DNA from: Elusimicrobiota bacterium
GTDB lineage: Bacteria > Elusimicrobiota > Elusimicrobia > UBA1565 > UBA9628
Length of the DNA stretch: 64,000 nucleotides
Direction: 5' to 3'
NCBI GenBank assembly: GCA_026388095.1
Contig: JAPLKL010000045.1
Span: 62,001-126,000 of the forward strand
Both the position numbers and the translations under genes were made by a program. Position 1 is the stretch's first letter; every line of letters begins with the position of its first letter. Under the pieces are notes generated by a model. That model saw nothing but the letters and a program-made list of their open reading frames with translations, was not told where the DNA came from and ran no database searches. This document shows, piece by piece, positions 49,271-59,538 of this stretch.

Positions 49271-51397
49271 ATGATTGCGCTTGTGAGCATCTTGCCTGTA
49301 TTATTCCTCTTCGCAGCCGCCCTCCCGGCCCACTGCCTCCAATACCCCGCCGCTCCCAGATCCTCCATCCAGGACGATTACTTCGGCACCATCATCGCCG
49401 ACCCCTTCCGCGGCCTTGAAGACCCCGACTCCCCTGAGACCAAGCAGTGGCTCGACGCCCAGAAGACCTTGACCGCCGGCACCCTCGCCAAGCTCCCCGG
49501 CCGCAAACAGCTCCGCCAGCGCCTCGAAGAGCTATGGGAATACGAGAAATACGGCGTGCCCAGCATGGCCGGCGGCCGCTACTTCTACACCGTGGACACC
49601 GGCAAGGCCGACTTCCCCGTGCTCTACGTCAAGACTCCCCAGGAGCCCCGCGCCAAAGTCCTCCTCGACCCCAATACATTTTCGAAGGACGGCACGGTGG
49701 CGCTCACGCGCTTTGCGCCCAGCCAGGACGGCAAGCTCCTCGCCTACGGCGTCACCAAATCCGGCTCGGATTGGCGGCAGTGGCGCGTGGTGGAGACGGA
49801 CACCGGCAAGGTCCTGCCCGACCTCGTCAGCGGCATCAAGTGGAGCTCGCCCTCCTGGAGCAAGGACGGCAAAGGCTTCTTCTACAGCCGCTATCCCGAA
49901 GCCGCCATGTCCGGCGCGGCCGCGGCCGAGAACGAGAAGGTCTACTACCACCGCCTCGGCGCCAAGCCGGAGGACGACGTCCTCGTCTTCACCCCTGGCG
50001 ACGCCAAGTGGATGACCCTCCCCCGCGCCTCGGACGACGGACGCTACCTCGTCCTGCACGTCTACAAGAGCTCGGACGGCAAGTACGCGGTCAAGATCAT
50101 GGACCTCTCCGGAGTCTCCTGGGGCGACCCCGCGTCCATAGCGAAAGCCGCCGTAGTCGGGATCGGCGATGACTTCCGCTCGGAATTCGCCTACCTCGAC
50201 AACATCGACACGACTTTCTATTTCAAGACCACCTACCAAGCCCCCAAAGCCCGCATCGTGGCCGTCGACCTCCGAGCGCCGGACCTGTCCAAGCTCCGGG
50301 AGATCGTGCCCGAAGGGGCCGACCCCATCGACGACGCCGGCATCCTCGGCGGCAAGCTCCTGGTCTCCCGGGTCAAGGACGCCCGCACGCGCGTCGACCT
50401 CTACGACCTCAACGGCAAGTTCCTCAAGGCCTTGCCTTTGCCCGGCTCGGGCACGGTGTTCGGCTTTCCGGGCCAGCGCGCTGACCAGGAGACCTTCTTC
50501 GCCTTCCAGAACTACGTCACCCCCGCCTCCATCTACCGCTACGACCTGGCCCAGGACCGCTCAGAAGTCTTCCAGGCGCCCCAGGTCAAGTTCCGACCCC
50601 AGGATTTCGTCACCCAGCAGGTGTTCTACCGCAGCGCCGACGGGACTTTCGTGCCCCTGTCCATCAGCCATCGCCGCGGCATAACCTTGGACGGCCGGAA
50701 CCCGACCTGGCTCTACGGCTACGGCTGCTACGGCAATGTCCAGACGCCCAATTTCGGCGTCTCGCGCATCGCCTGGATGGAGCGCGGCGGCGTCTTCGCC
50801 GTGGCCAACATCCGCGGCGGCGGGGAGTACGGGGACCAGTGGCACCAAGACGGCATGGCCGGCAAGAAGCAGAACAGCATCGACGACTTCAGCGCGGCCG
50901 CGCAGTGGCTCATCGACAACCGCTACACCAGCCCGCGGCGCCTGGCCGTCAACGGAGCCTCCTGCGGGGGACTGCTGGCCGGAGCCAGCCTGGTCCAGCG
51001 GCCGGACTTGTTCGGCGCCGCGGTCGTGGAGGTGGGCATCCTGGACCTGCTGCGCTTCCACAAGTTCACCGGCGCCTACCTTTGGACCGACGAGCTGGGC
51101 TCCTCCGAGAAGCCTGGGCAGTTCCGGTACCTGCGCTCCTTGTCGCCCGTGCACAACGTCAAGGCCGGGCTTTATCCGGCGACGCTCATCACGACCGCGG
51201 ACCATGACACGCGCGTGGTGCCCGCGCACAGCTTCAAGTTCGCGGCCGCCCTGCAGGCGGCGCAGAAAGGCGAGGCGCCCATCCTGCTGCGCGTGGAGAA
51301 AGACGCGGGGCACGGGGAGGGGATGGCCAAGGGCAAGCTGCTGGATCTCAGCGCCGACCGGCTCATCTTCGCCTGGGACGCGATAAACCGACCCTGA
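49271..51397 (+). CDS. Secreted prolyl oligopeptidase family serine peptidase (S9A)
   Basis: 708 residues from the ATG at 49271, which gives a clean signal peptide (MIALVSILPVLFLFAAALPA). The N-terminal segment YFGTIIADPFRGLEDPDSPETKQWLDAQ and the beta-propeller are typical. In the hydrolase domain GASCGG keeps the nucleophilic Ser but has Cys where Asn is usual; TADHDTRVVPAHSF carries the Asp and KDAGHGEG the His. Cleaves after Pro in short peptides, probably in the periplasm. The longer frame to 49112 runs through the ORF6N remnant and is rejected. Convergent with 51363-51962 by a 35-bp overlap. Confidence 0.9.
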   Translation: MIALVSILPVLFLFAAALPAHCLQYPAAPRSSIQDDYFGTIIADPFRGLEDPDSPETKQWLDAQKTLTAGTLAKLPGRKQLRQRLEELWEYEKYGVPSMAGGRYFYTVDTGKADFPVLYVKTPQEPRAKVLLDPNTFSKDGTVALTRFAPSQDGKLLAYGVTKSGSDWRQWRVVETDTGKVLPDLVSGIKWSSPSWSKDGKGFFYSRYPEAAMSGAAAAENEKVYYHRLGAKPEDDVLVFTPGDAKWMTLPRASDDGRYLVLHVYKSSDGKYAVKIMDLSGVSWGDPASIAKAAVVGIGDDFRSEFAYLDNIDTTFYFKTTYQAPKARIVAVDLRAPDLSKLREIVPEGADPIDDAGILGGKLLVSRVKDARTRVDLYDLNGKFLKALPLPGSGTVFGFPGQRADQETFFAFQNYVTPASIYRYDLAQDRSEVFQAPQVKFRPQDFVTQQVFYRSADGTFVPLSISHRRGITLDGRNPTWLYGYGCYGNVQTPNFGVSRIAWMERGGVFAVANIRGGGEYGDQWHQDGMAGKKQNSIDDFSAAAQWLIDNRYTSPRRLAVNGASCGGLLAGASLVQRPDLFGAAVVEVGILDLLRFHKFTGAYLWTDELGSSEKPGQFRYLRSLSPVHNVKAGLYPATLITTADHDTRVVPAHSFKFAAALQAAQKGEAPILLRVEKDAGHGEGMAKGKLLDLSADRLIFAWDAINRP

Positions 51398-51962
51398 AGA
51401 GCCGTCCGATCAGGCCCGCCAGCAGCACCGCTACGATGGTGGCGCCCAGGGCGTAGTCCCCCAGCTTCTGGCTCTCGCCGTCGATCTGCGGGTGGCGCGG
51501 GGGCCTCCGCTCCTCCGCGGCCCGGCGCGCCTGGGCTTGCGGCGAGTCGTACTCGCGCCAGTGTCTCCCGTTGGAAAGCCACATGCCGAGCTGCCCGGCG
51601 TGCATCCTCACCTTATCGTCCGGATCATGCTGGAACCGCACGTAGACTTGCCCCAGCTCGGGCGCGACCTTCGCGTCGTAATCAGGGCGGTCCCAGAGCC
51701 GGCGGTCCGGGAGCAGGTCGAGCACCTCGGCGCGCAGCCGCGCGTCCGGATGCTCCATGCACACGATCAGCCGGTCCATGAGCTCCAAGGTGGCTTTCGA
51801 CTGGTAGTCCTCGAGGTCAGCCCGGCAGGCCCGGCCGCGCCGGGCGAACAGCTCCGGAGTAGCCTCCGCGTAGGGCCGCTGGTCCGGCGCTTCGAGCTCC
51901 GCCGGAGCCTTGGCGAAGGAGAGCGACAACGCCGGCAGAAGGCACAGCCAAGCCGCGGTCAT
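51363..51962 (-). CDS. Secreted/membrane protein of unknown function
   Basis: 199 residues from the ATG at 51962. Signal peptide (MTAAWLCLLPALSLSFAKA), a soluble helical part with HEAT-like pairs (ATLELMDRLIVCMEHPDARLRAEVLDLL, YVRFQHDPDDKVRMHAGQLGMWL), and a C-terminal membrane segment (YALGATIVAVLLAGLIGRLF) followed by an Arg-rich end. A TATGAT box lies 6 nt before the ATG on the minus strand, so a short or absent leader is possible. Confidence 0.7.
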   Translation of the reverse strand: MTAAWLCLLPALSLSFAKAPAELEAPDQRPYAEATPELFARRGRACRADLEDYQSKATLELMDRLIVCMEHPDARLRAEVLDLLPDRRLWDRPDYDAKVAPELGQVYVRFQHDPDDKVRMHAGQLGMWLSNGRHWREYDSPQAQARRAAEERRPPRHPQIDGESQKLGDYALGATIVAVLLAGLIGRLFRVGLSRPRRR

Positions 51963-52062
51963 GCGCCTATCATAACGTATTTGTTGGGCCTTTAGACCCG
52001 CGCCTCGGCAGGCCTTTATGCACTGTTCAAAGGGGCGTTCATGGTCCATAATATCTATTGGC

Positions 52063-53055
52063 ATGAACACGAAACTCCTGACGGTCCTGAGCCTCATCTG
52101 CGCGTCCGCGCCGCTCTCGGCGCAGACGCGGTTTGCCGCATTCGGCGACATCCGCTTCTCGGACATCAAGGCCGCGCTGGCGCCGTCAGCCGCCGTCCTT
52201 TATGAGCCCTCGGCCATAGACGGCTTGGCCGCGGCCCTCTCCGACCCCCGCGCCACTCCCGCAGCCAAGCTCCAGGCCCTGCAGAAGATCAAGTCGGACG
52301 ACTTGTACCATTTCGAGGACTGGGCGGGCGGGCTTGCTCCGCAGGCGGAGATGCAGGTCGTGTTCTCAATAAAGGACATCTACTATTCCTCCGCTTCCGC
52401 GGGCGACCGTTACCTCGCGGTGGCGGTCTGCGGCCGCTTCGCGCGCCGCTTCAAGTACTCCGCGGCGGCGAGCGACGCGGTGGACTTCCTCAAGGACTTG
52501 GCCCTGCGCAACGACCCCAACGGCCCCGGGCAGGGGCAGACCATCCAGGCCGTGTTCGGGCTGGCCGAGATAGCCAAGGCCGCTCCGCTCAAGGACCTCG
52601 ATTTCCGGTTCACGGAGCGCACCGTGGGCTCGGCTCTGGATGTGCTGGAGCGCTACGGGACCGGCGGGATCAGCGACCGGGTCTCCCAGGAGCAGCTCTA
52701 CGGGCTGCTCATCCTCAGCAACTATCTCGCGTACCACCTGGACCATAACGCGCTGGGCAACCACGTGGGCGGCTATGCGGACCGGGTGGACCTGATGCCG
52801 GCTTGGCCGGGGAACCTGGCTTGGCGCATGCAGGGTGTGCTCATCGACCCGGCGGAGCGCGACCTGGAGAGGCTTTACACCCCCTCCAACACGGACTACC
52901 GAGGCTACTTGGCCGCCACCCTCATCGACTTGGCGCGCGTGACGTCCATGGACTACGGGACCATCGAGCACAGCCGGCGGCTCCTGCGGAACATGGCCAA
53001 CCACGACGAGCCCGTCCCCGCCATCCGCTGGATGCTGGCCCCTTACCGCCGCTGA
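52063..53055 (+). CDS. Secreted helical protein of unknown function
   Basis: 330 residues from the ATG at 52063 with a signal peptide (MNTKLLTVLSLICASAPLSA). The mature part is helical, with segments resembling HEAT repeats (AIDGLAAALSDPRATPAAKLQALQKI, DFLKDLALRNDPN). Divergent from 51363-51962 across about 100 bp. CATAAT at 52047-52052 is a possible -10 box, leaving a leader of at most a few bases. No family recognised. Confidence 0.7.
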   Translation: MNTKLLTVLSLICASAPLSAQTRFAAFGDIRFSDIKAALAPSAAVLYEPSAIDGLAAALSDPRATPAAKLQALQKIKSDDLYHFEDWAGGLAPQAEMQVVFSIKDIYYSSASAGDRYLAVAVCGRFARRFKYSAAASDAVDFLKDLALRNDPNGPGQGQTIQAVFGLAEIAKAAPLKDLDFRFTERTVGSALDVLERYGTGGISDRVSQEQLYGLLILSNYLAYHLDHNALGNHVGGYADRVDLMPAWPGNLAWRMQGVLIDPAERDLERLYTPSNTDYRGYLAATLIDLARVTSMDYGTIEHSRRLLRNMANHDEPVPAIRWMLAPYRR

Positions 53056-53077
53056 GCGCAGCTGAGCGCGGCTTGCC

Positions 53078-53105
53078 TTGACAAACCCCGGTTCCCGGCT
53101 ATACT
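53078..53105 (+). promoter_or_regulatory. Sigma70-type promoter of the M48-UbiB gene
   Basis: TTGACA (53078-53083), 16-bp spacer, TATACT (53100-53105). Unlike the leaderless promoters elsewhere in the window, it leaves a leader of ~45 nt before the ATG at 53158, with a distant GGAGG at 53137-53141. Confidence 0.7.
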
Positions 53106-53157
53106 AACCGAGATATTCCTTAATTAGCTGGGCGCTGGAGGACCCCGAACCCGCTCC

Positions 53158-56100
53158 ATGTCCCGCGAACTCTCCCGCCGTCTGTCCCTGCTGATCTGCG
53201 CGGCCGCCGGCCTGGCGCTCTGGTCTGCGCGCGGCTCTGCCGCCACCGTGAGCAAGACCGGCGAAGCCAAGGCCGCCGTCAACAGCGGGGCTCCTGGCAC
53301 CAGCCCCGGCACGGCCCGGACCGGCAACGCCGCCGTGGTCCCCACGCTGGCCGCGCCTCTGCCTCTCTCCGGGTCGCTGCCGGGGCAGTCGGCCGCTCCT
53401 CAGCCGGTGCTCCCGCGCCTGGAAGTCCCGATCGCGGCCCCGAGCGAGCAGGCGCCGGCTCCGCTGCGCGCCTCTGAGATCCCCGCCGACGCAGCTCAAG
53501 CCGCAGCGCCGCCGGTTGGTCCGGCGGTGATGCAGGAGTCCTTGCGGCAGACGCAGGAAGTCACCTCGGAGATGGGCGCCGCTCTCAAGGAGCCCGCAGG
53601 GGGGGAGGCAGGCGCAACGCGCGCCTCGGCCGTCGGCAGCAAGCTCTTCGACCGCGGCCGCCCCAAGTCCGGCGCCTCGGAGCCCGTGGCCGAGCCGGAG
53701 AGCCAGGCCGCGGAGCCGCCCCAGAGCGACAAGGAGCTCATCCAGCTGCGCGAGCGGGTGGACCGCGACGTGCGCGCCATCCTGCGCAACGAGATGGGCG
53801 GCGACCTGGGACGCTCCGAGATCGGCGGCCGGGTCCGCGCCGTGCTGGCCCGGCTGGAGAAGGCCAACGGCATCGACCCGGGCGCGGTCAGCCTCCACCT
53901 GGGCAGCTCCTTCATCCCCAACGCCTTCACGACCATCACGGACACGGAGCTGAACTATCTCAAGTCCAAGGGCCGCCTGCAGGCCACCTTCAAGAACTCC
54001 AACGTGTTCATGAGCCGGGGCCTGCTGGAGGGCTTCATCGGCCATCCCGACGCCGCCCTGGCCTTCGTCCTGGCCCACGAGCTCGCCCACAACCGGCTGG
54101 GCCACCTCAAGAGCCTGGGCAGCAGCTCCTTGATGCTGGGCCACCTCCTGGAGTTCGAGGCCGACACCGAGGCCCTCTCCATGATCGCGCGCGCCGGCTA
54201 CGACCCTAGAGAGGCCCTCGACGCCTTGGAGCTCATCGAGGGCCGGGTCGAGGCGCTCAAGCGCGACTATCCCCTGCTCCAGCGCGGCCAGAGCGAATAC
54301 CAGAAGCTCCTGATGCGCTGGCGCGACGTGCACCCCAACCACGCCCTGCGGCGCGCCAATCTGGAGGACCACCTGAGCCAGGCCCTGGAGGCTTATCGGG
54401 CCAGCCCGATGCGCGAGCAGCCCCAGGGAGCCCTGGCCGCCATCGGAGCCAGCCTCGAAACGGAGCCCGTGCGCGACGAGGCGGCGCAGTTGGAGGAACG
54501 GCTCGCCAAGGCCGTGGAGGACCCCAAGCTTTCCTTCTACGACAAGGTCGTGGCCATGGAAGGCCTCTTGACCCAGCGCATCCGCGAGAGACAGGCCAAG
54601 AGCAAGCTCACGGGGCAGACCGAGACAGTCCGCTACGTGGGCATCGAAGACCAGATGATCGTGGAGAACGCGGTCCGGGCCTTGGCCGCCAAGGCCCGGA
54701 GCCTCGACGACCTCAACAGCCTCTACCAGATCCACCAGCGCATCGCCTTGCTCTATCCGGCCCTCAATTTCCCCAGCCACAGGGCCATGGCCGCGGTCAT
54801 CACGCGCCAGTGGCAGGCGGCGGCCAAGCTCCTGGGGCCCCGGGCGGCCGTGCCCGCGATCGATCCCTATGTGGGGAAGGTCTCGCTGACGGCCACGCAG
54901 GCGCTCTTCAACATCTACCTCAAGCGCATAGACAGTCCGGAAGCGTTCGACGCGGCGCTGGAGTATCTCGGCCACCAGGCCCTGCCCCTGGGCTATTCGC
55001 CCGGGACCATCCGCGACTCCATGGCCGAGTCCTTGGCCCGCACCTTGATCGCCAAGAGCCTGGCCTTGGCCGTGCCCCAGGACCTGCCCCCGGCCGAGAG
55101 GCTGGCGCGGGCCATCGAGCACCTGCGGGCCAAGGTCCCGGCCATCCTGCTGGTGGCGGGACCGCAGACCGCGGGCAAGGCGGGCGGCTATCTTTCCACC
55201 TATCTTAAAGCCGAGCTCATCGACTTCTACTTCACGGGCCGGGCCGGCGCGGACCCGGCCTGGTCCTTGCCGGAGGTCATGCTGCTGCTGGAAGGCCGGG
55301 AGCGCGAGGATATCCTCTCCCAGCGCGGCGCGCAGGCCGATTACTCGGCGGTCCGGGCCGCGGGAGCCATGGTGGCCTGGAACGAGCGCTATTTCAAGGC
55401 CCAGGGAGCGGAGCTTTCCCAGGCGGGCAGCGTGGTCTTCAACTACGAGCGGCTCGACACCAAGGGCATCGTCGTGCCCAAGGCCTCGGAGCTCCTGGAG
55501 ATCCTGTCCATCCTCCCGTACCGCAGGGCCGAGGACCGGGACAAGGACGAGAGCGACAACAACGGCTCGCGCCTGCCGCTCGAGGTGCCCGAGACCATGG
55601 CCGCCGCCATCCTCAAGCACGACGCCTCCTGGCAGGAGGGCTTCTGGCAGGAGGCCGCGGCGTGGCTGCTCAAGGAATACGTCCAGACCAAGGAGCAGCC
55701 GGGGAGCCTCGACACGCTCAAGCGCCGCCTGCAGGCCCTGGCCGAGCTGCAATCGAGCGTGGTGCGCCGCTCGCAGAGCCTGGCCCCTCTCTCCGCCGCG
55801 CTGCGCGGGACCACGCGCGCCCTGCGGGAAGCGGCCGCGGGACCGCGGGCCGGGACCGGCCGCGAAGCCCTCTCCGCGGTGGCCGACTACATGATCACCA
55901 ACCTGGTCAACTCCTCGGTGGCGGACCAGCTGGAGCTGGCGCGCGACTCGGAGGCCGGCATCGCCCTGGCCGAGCTCCAGGAGCTCACCGGCCAGATCCT
56001 GGAGCTCGACGGCAGCTACTCGAGCTTCAACACCACCGAGCGCCTGCGCGCTCTGGGCTCGGCTTTCTACTACGCCGCCTCTCACGGCAAGGACCTGCTC

Positions 56101-59100
56101 CCGTTGACCGCCTACGTCCGCTCCATCATGCGCTGGACCCGGCACAAGGGCGGCAACGGCGCCTCGGGCCAGGGGACGAGCGCCGACGGCTTCGCCGCTC
56201 AGAACAAGGCCCTGTTCCGCGAGGCCGGGCTGGCCGCGCAGTATCAGAAGCTGCCCAGCGACGTGCGCGGCAAGCTCACCTCCGGGGCCCTGGGCCTGAT
56301 GGGCGATCCGCGCACCACAGCCGCGGAGCTCCTGGGCGCCTCGCTGGCGGTCTACCTGGAGCATCAGAACGTGGACAACATGAGGGGCGGCCACGATCAG
56401 GTCCGGCAGGGCTTGGCCTTGCTGCTCATCGAGGAGGCCGGCCGGCGCATCCGCAGCCCGGAGGAGGCCAAGGCCGCGGCGGAGTTCCTGCGCCGGGTGC
56501 ACGACCTGGACCCGTTCTACATCAGCTATGTGCCGCGCACCGAGGTCAACACCGACTCCCGCCTCTACGGCCGCGGCGCCGCCGACGCCATCCGCACCGA
56601 GGTCTTGGGCGCTTTGGCGGCGCGCAAGCAGCCCTTCCGCGAGCGCGACGCGGGCTCGGTGCGCGCCTTGCTCGAGCGCATCCAGCAGGCCGGCGGCTGG
56701 CCGGCGGCGGCCTCGGACCAGCTGGCCCTGCTGGACTGGGCCGGACGCATCGGCGACTACGACTCCTGGGTGGACGACCAGATCCTGGCTGTCGCCAAGA
56801 AAGACCCCGCCGCGTTCGAGGCCTGGGCCAAGGAGGACGAGGACTGGACGCGGGCCGTGCGCAAGGGCGAGGCCCGCGAGCCCAAGTCCTACCCGGCCGT
56901 GGGCGCGGTCACGCGCACCCTGGAGAAGCTCCTCGGCCTGGAGGAGGACACCATCAAGCTGCCGGAGCTGCGGCCCGCCGCCCTGCGCCTGGTCCGCAAC
57001 CCGGTGCGCCGCGCGGAGCTCTACCGCCTGCTCCGGACCGGCTCCATCCCGGAGACCGCCCGGCACGGCCTCAAGGACCTGCCGGCCTTCGCCCGGCTGA
57101 CCCGCTCGAGCTGGGCGGCGTCGCGCTATTTCTCCGCGGCCTTCCTGCGCTCCGTGGTGCGCGAGGCCAGCCCGGACGCGCGCATCGTCATGGTCCTGCA
57201 GGAGACCTCGCGCGTGGCCGACGACCAGGCCCGCCTGGCGGAGGCGCGCTGGAACGCGGGCCAGTCCAGCCTCGACGACGTGCGCTACCTGCAGAGCTGG
57301 CGCCTGGAGCGCGCCTCCTGGCGGGAGCGGCTCAAGATGCGGCTCTTCGGCGCGGACTCGGGCAAGCAGTGGGCGGGGCTCTCGGAGTCCGAGAAGCGCG
57401 AGCGCGTGGAGCAGTACCGCGGCGCGGTGTTCCGCGACGCCCTGGCGCGCCTGATGGCGCTGCACGACCGCTACGCCGCCTTCCTCGACCCGGAGCTGGG
57501 CTTCATCATCGACAGTTTCCCGGAGCCCAACCGCACCCGCGACGACCTCTTGGAACGCCTGGCCAAGTCCCGGCGCCTGACCCCGGAATCCTTGGGCGTC
57601 ATCGAGAGCTATAAGAGCTACCGCCTGCCCAATCCCCTGCGCTTCGTGGAGAAGCAGTTCATGGAGGTGGCCGGAGTCCAGCTGGCCAAGCTCTCTCCCG
57701 CCGAGCGCGTGGACCTGATCCTGCACATCGGCGGGGTCCGGCATCTCGACGAGCCGGCTTTGGCCAAGCTGGAGGCGCGGATGCTGGGCCGCGACCGCCG
57801 GGTCTTCGTCGAGAAGAACCTGAACATCTACTCCTTCCGGCAGTACCTCAAGTACCTCGACCAGCTCCATCCCGAGGACAAGGAGCTCTTCGTCAAGTCC
57901 ATGTTCTACGGCAAAGGCTCGATCTCCGAGCAGCCCGAGCAGGTCGAGCGCCTCTACCGCGCCATCGCGGTGGACGGCCGCGGCCTGCCGCCGCTGGTGG
58001 AGCGCGTCATGCTGGCCTACTACCAGCTCCTGACCCCGCCGGAGCGCATCAAGGCCATCATCCACATGACCCGGGCCTCGCGCAGCGACTCGGCGCTCTC
58101 CGGGCCGGAGATCGTGCGCTCGGCCCTGGAGAACTTCGGCATCACGGGCGCCAAGATCGGCCAGGTGCTGGCCACGCACCGCGGCCTGCTGCCGCCGGAG
58201 TACGCGGCCGCCCTGGAGAAGTTCAAGGACGGGGCGCAGAGCCTGGAGAAGGCCAAGGTCCTGGCCATGCTGGAGAAGCGCTTCGCCTTGCTGCGCGGCG
58301 CGCCTACGGCCGGCGGCAGCGACGCGGAGCAGGCCCGGCGCCTGGAGCTGGCGCAGACCGCCCAGAAGCTCTATCCCGCGGCCGACGCGCTCACGCGCCA
58401 GCGCTACGTCGAGGAGGTCCTGGCCTTGGAGCGCATCCGGTCCGACGGCGGCCTGGTCTCGGACATCCAGTCGCTGGGCCGGGAGCTGGGCAGCGGCTCG
58501 GTCAAGATCGCCTACAAGGTGACCTTGAAGGACGGCTCGACCTGGGTGGCCAAGGTGCGCCGCCCCGGCGCGACCGTCGATTTCAAGCGGGAGTTCGAGG
58601 TTCTGGAGGCCTTGACCTCCCAGCTCATGGACGACCCGGCCCTCAAGCTGCCCAACCTCAGCCAGCTGGCCGAGGAGGTGCGCACGCTGGTGCTCTCGGA
58701 GCTGGACTTCCTGCAGGAGGCCGAGAAGAACCGCCGCACCGCGGCCAACGTGGCGCAGCGGGGCCGCGCCGCGAATCTGCTCAAGTCCGGCGGCCGGGTG
58801 CTGGTGGCGGACGTGCACCCCTCGCTCTTGGCCGAGGACCTGGCCTTGGACGAGTTCGTGCCCTCGGTCTCCTTCAAGGCCTTGCCCGAGCGCGGCGTCC
58901 TGCGGGTCTCCAAGCGCTCCTTGTCCCGCGCCATCGTAGACGAGGCCTCACAAGCCCTGATCGTGGACGAGTACCTCGACCCGGACCGGCACACGGGCAA
59001 CATCCTCCAGAAGGCCTGGTTCGGCCTGCCCTGGCCGGTGCGTCCGGTCAAGCCGGTCTGGATAGACCTGGGCCAGTCCGTGCCCATCCCCTACCGGCAG

Positions 59101-59538
59101 ATCCTGCCCTTCCTGAAAGCCGGCCTGGCCTTGAAATACGAGCGGCCGGCCGACGCGGCCGCGGACCTGGCCGCCATCTTCACGGCCGCGCCCGAGGCTC
59201 AGGAGAAGCTGACGGCCCTGTTGGCCGAGCAACTGGCCTTGCCCGGCGCGGGCGTACTGGAGCGCATCCTCAACGCCATCGTCAAGGCCGAGGCCGGAGG
59301 CTTCCTGGTGCGGCCGGAGCAGGCGGCTCTGGAAAAGGCCATGATCCTTCTCAACGGCTACTCGCAGTACCTGCCCGCGGACTACATGATGCATTCGCTG
59401 GAGCGCGCGGTCATGCTCAGAGCCCTCAAGCGCGACCGCGCAACGGCCGGCCGGCTGGCTTGGCTGCGCGCGGGCGAACTGCTGGGAGGGGATCGCTACG
59501 CGGGGCTGCGCCGGGAGCTCGAGGGCCTGGGGCGCTAG
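53158..59538 (+). CDS. Giant M48 metallopeptidase - UbiB/ABC1-like kinase fusion protein
   Basis: 2126 residues. A signal peptide (to about residue 28, GSAA) and a Pro/Ala-rich linker lead to an M48 domain: AHELAHNRLGH with His307/Glu308/His311 and EFEAD with Glu334 as third ligand. A ~1250-residue helical region without recognisable domains follows. The C-terminal ~470 residues resemble ABC1/UbiB atypical kinases: AKIGQVLATHRGLLPPEY with Lys1666, GSGSVKIAYKV, VAKVRRPG with Lys1799, LSELDFLQEAE, DPDRHTGNIL (Asp1941/1943, Asn1948) and WIDLGQ as DFG equivalent. If exported, ATP supply would be a puzzle; the signal could instead be an anchor. Confidence 0.85.
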   Translation: MSRELSRRLSLLICAAAGLALWSARGSAATVSKTGEAKAAVNSGAPGTSPGTARTGNAAVVPTLAAPLPLSGSLPGQSAAPQPVLPRLEVPIAAPSEQAPAPLRASEIPADAAQAAAPPVGPAVMQESLRQTQEVTSEMGAALKEPAGGEAGATRASAVGSKLFDRGRPKSGASEPVAEPESQAAEPPQSDKELIQLRERVDRDVRAILRNEMGGDLGRSEIGGRVRAVLARLEKANGIDPGAVSLHLGSSFIPNAFTTITDTELNYLKSKGRLQATFKNSNVFMSRGLLEGFIGHPDAALAFVLAHELAHNRLGHLKSLGSSSLMLGHLLEFEADTEALSMIARAGYDPREALDALELIEGRVEALKRDYPLLQRGQSEYQKLLMRWRDVHPNHALRRANLEDHLSQALEAYRASPMREQPQGALAAIGASLETEPVRDEAAQLEERLAKAVEDPKLSFYDKVVAMEGLLTQRIRERQAKSKLTGQTETVRYVGIEDQMIVENAVRALAAKARSLDDLNSLYQIHQRIALLYPALNFPSHRAMAAVITRQWQAAAKLLGPRAAVPAIDPYVGKVSLTATQALFNIYLKRIDSPEAFDAALEYLGHQALPLGYSPGTIRDSMAESLARTLIAKSLALAVPQDLPPAERLARAIEHLRAKVPAILLVAGPQTAGKAGGYLSTYLKAELIDFYFTGRAGADPAWSLPEVMLLLEGREREDILSQRGAQADYSAVRAAGAMVAWNERYFKAQGAELSQAGSVVFNYERLDTKGIVVPKASELLEILSILPYRRAEDRDKDESDNNGSRLPLEVPETMAAAILKHDASWQEGFWQEAAAWLLKEYVQTKEQPGSLDTLKRRLQALAELQSSVVRRSQSLAPLSAALRGTTRALREAAAGPRAGTGREALSAVADYMITNLVNSSVADQLELARDSEAGIALAELQELTGQILELDGSYSSFNTTERLRALGSAFYYAASHGKDLLPLTAYVRSIMRWTRHKGGNGASGQGTSADGFAAQNKALFREAGLAAQYQKLPSDVRGKLTSGALGLMGDPRTTAAELLGASLAVYLEHQNVDNMRGGHDQVRQGLALLLIEEAGRRIRSPEEAKAAAEFLRRVHDLDPFYISYVPRTEVNTDSRLYGRGAADAIRTEVLGALAARKQPFRERDAGSVRALLERIQQAGGWPAAASDQLALLDWAGRIGDYDSWVDDQILAVAKKDPAAFEAWAKEDEDWTRAVRKGEAREPKSYPAVGAVTRTLEKLLGLEEDTIKLPELRPAALRLVRNPVRRAELYRLLRTGSIPETARHGLKDLPAFARLTRSSWAASRYFSAAFLRSVVREASPDARIVMVLQETSRVADDQARLAEARWNAGQSSLDDVRYLQSWRLERASWRERLKMRLFGADSGKQWAGLSESEKRERVEQYRGAVFRDALARLMALHDRYAAFLDPELGFIIDSFPEPNRTRDDLLERLAKSRRLTPESLGVIESYKSYRLPNPLRFVEKQFMEVAGVQLAKLSPAERVDLILHIGGVRHLDEPALAKLEARMLGRDRRVFVEKNLNIYSFRQYLKYLDQLHPEDKELFVKSMFYGKGSISEQPEQVERLYRAIAVDGRGLPPLVERVMLAYYQLLTPPERIKAIIHMTRASRSDSALSGPEIVRSALENFGITGAKIGQVLATHRGLLPPEYAAALEKFKDGAQSLEKAKVLAMLEKRFALLRGAPTAGGSDAEQARRLELAQTAQKLYPAADALTRQRYVEEVLALERIRSDGGLVSDIQSLGRELGSGSVKIAYKVTLKDGSTWVAKVRRPGATVDFKREFEVLEALTSQLMDDPALKLPNLSQLAEEVRTLVLSELDFLQEAEKNRRTAANVAQRGRAANLLKSGGRVLVADVHPSLLAEDLALDEFVPSVSFKALPERGVLRVSKRSLSRAIVDEASQALIVDEYLDPDRHTGNILQKAWFGLPWPVRPVKPVWIDLGQSVPIPYRQILPFLKAGLALKYERPADAAADLAAIFTAAPEAQEKLTALLAEQLALPGAGVLERILNAIVKAEAGGFLVRPEQAALEKAMILLNGYSQYLPADYMMHSLERAVMLRALKRDRATAGRLAWLRAGELLGGDRYAGLRRELEGLGR

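Noticed and set aside
53104-58818. 1904-codon antisense ORF opposite the M48-UbiB gene
   Set aside because: It is a codon-bias shadow of a high-GC gene, with low-complexity His/Gln/Leu/Gly composition and no domain.
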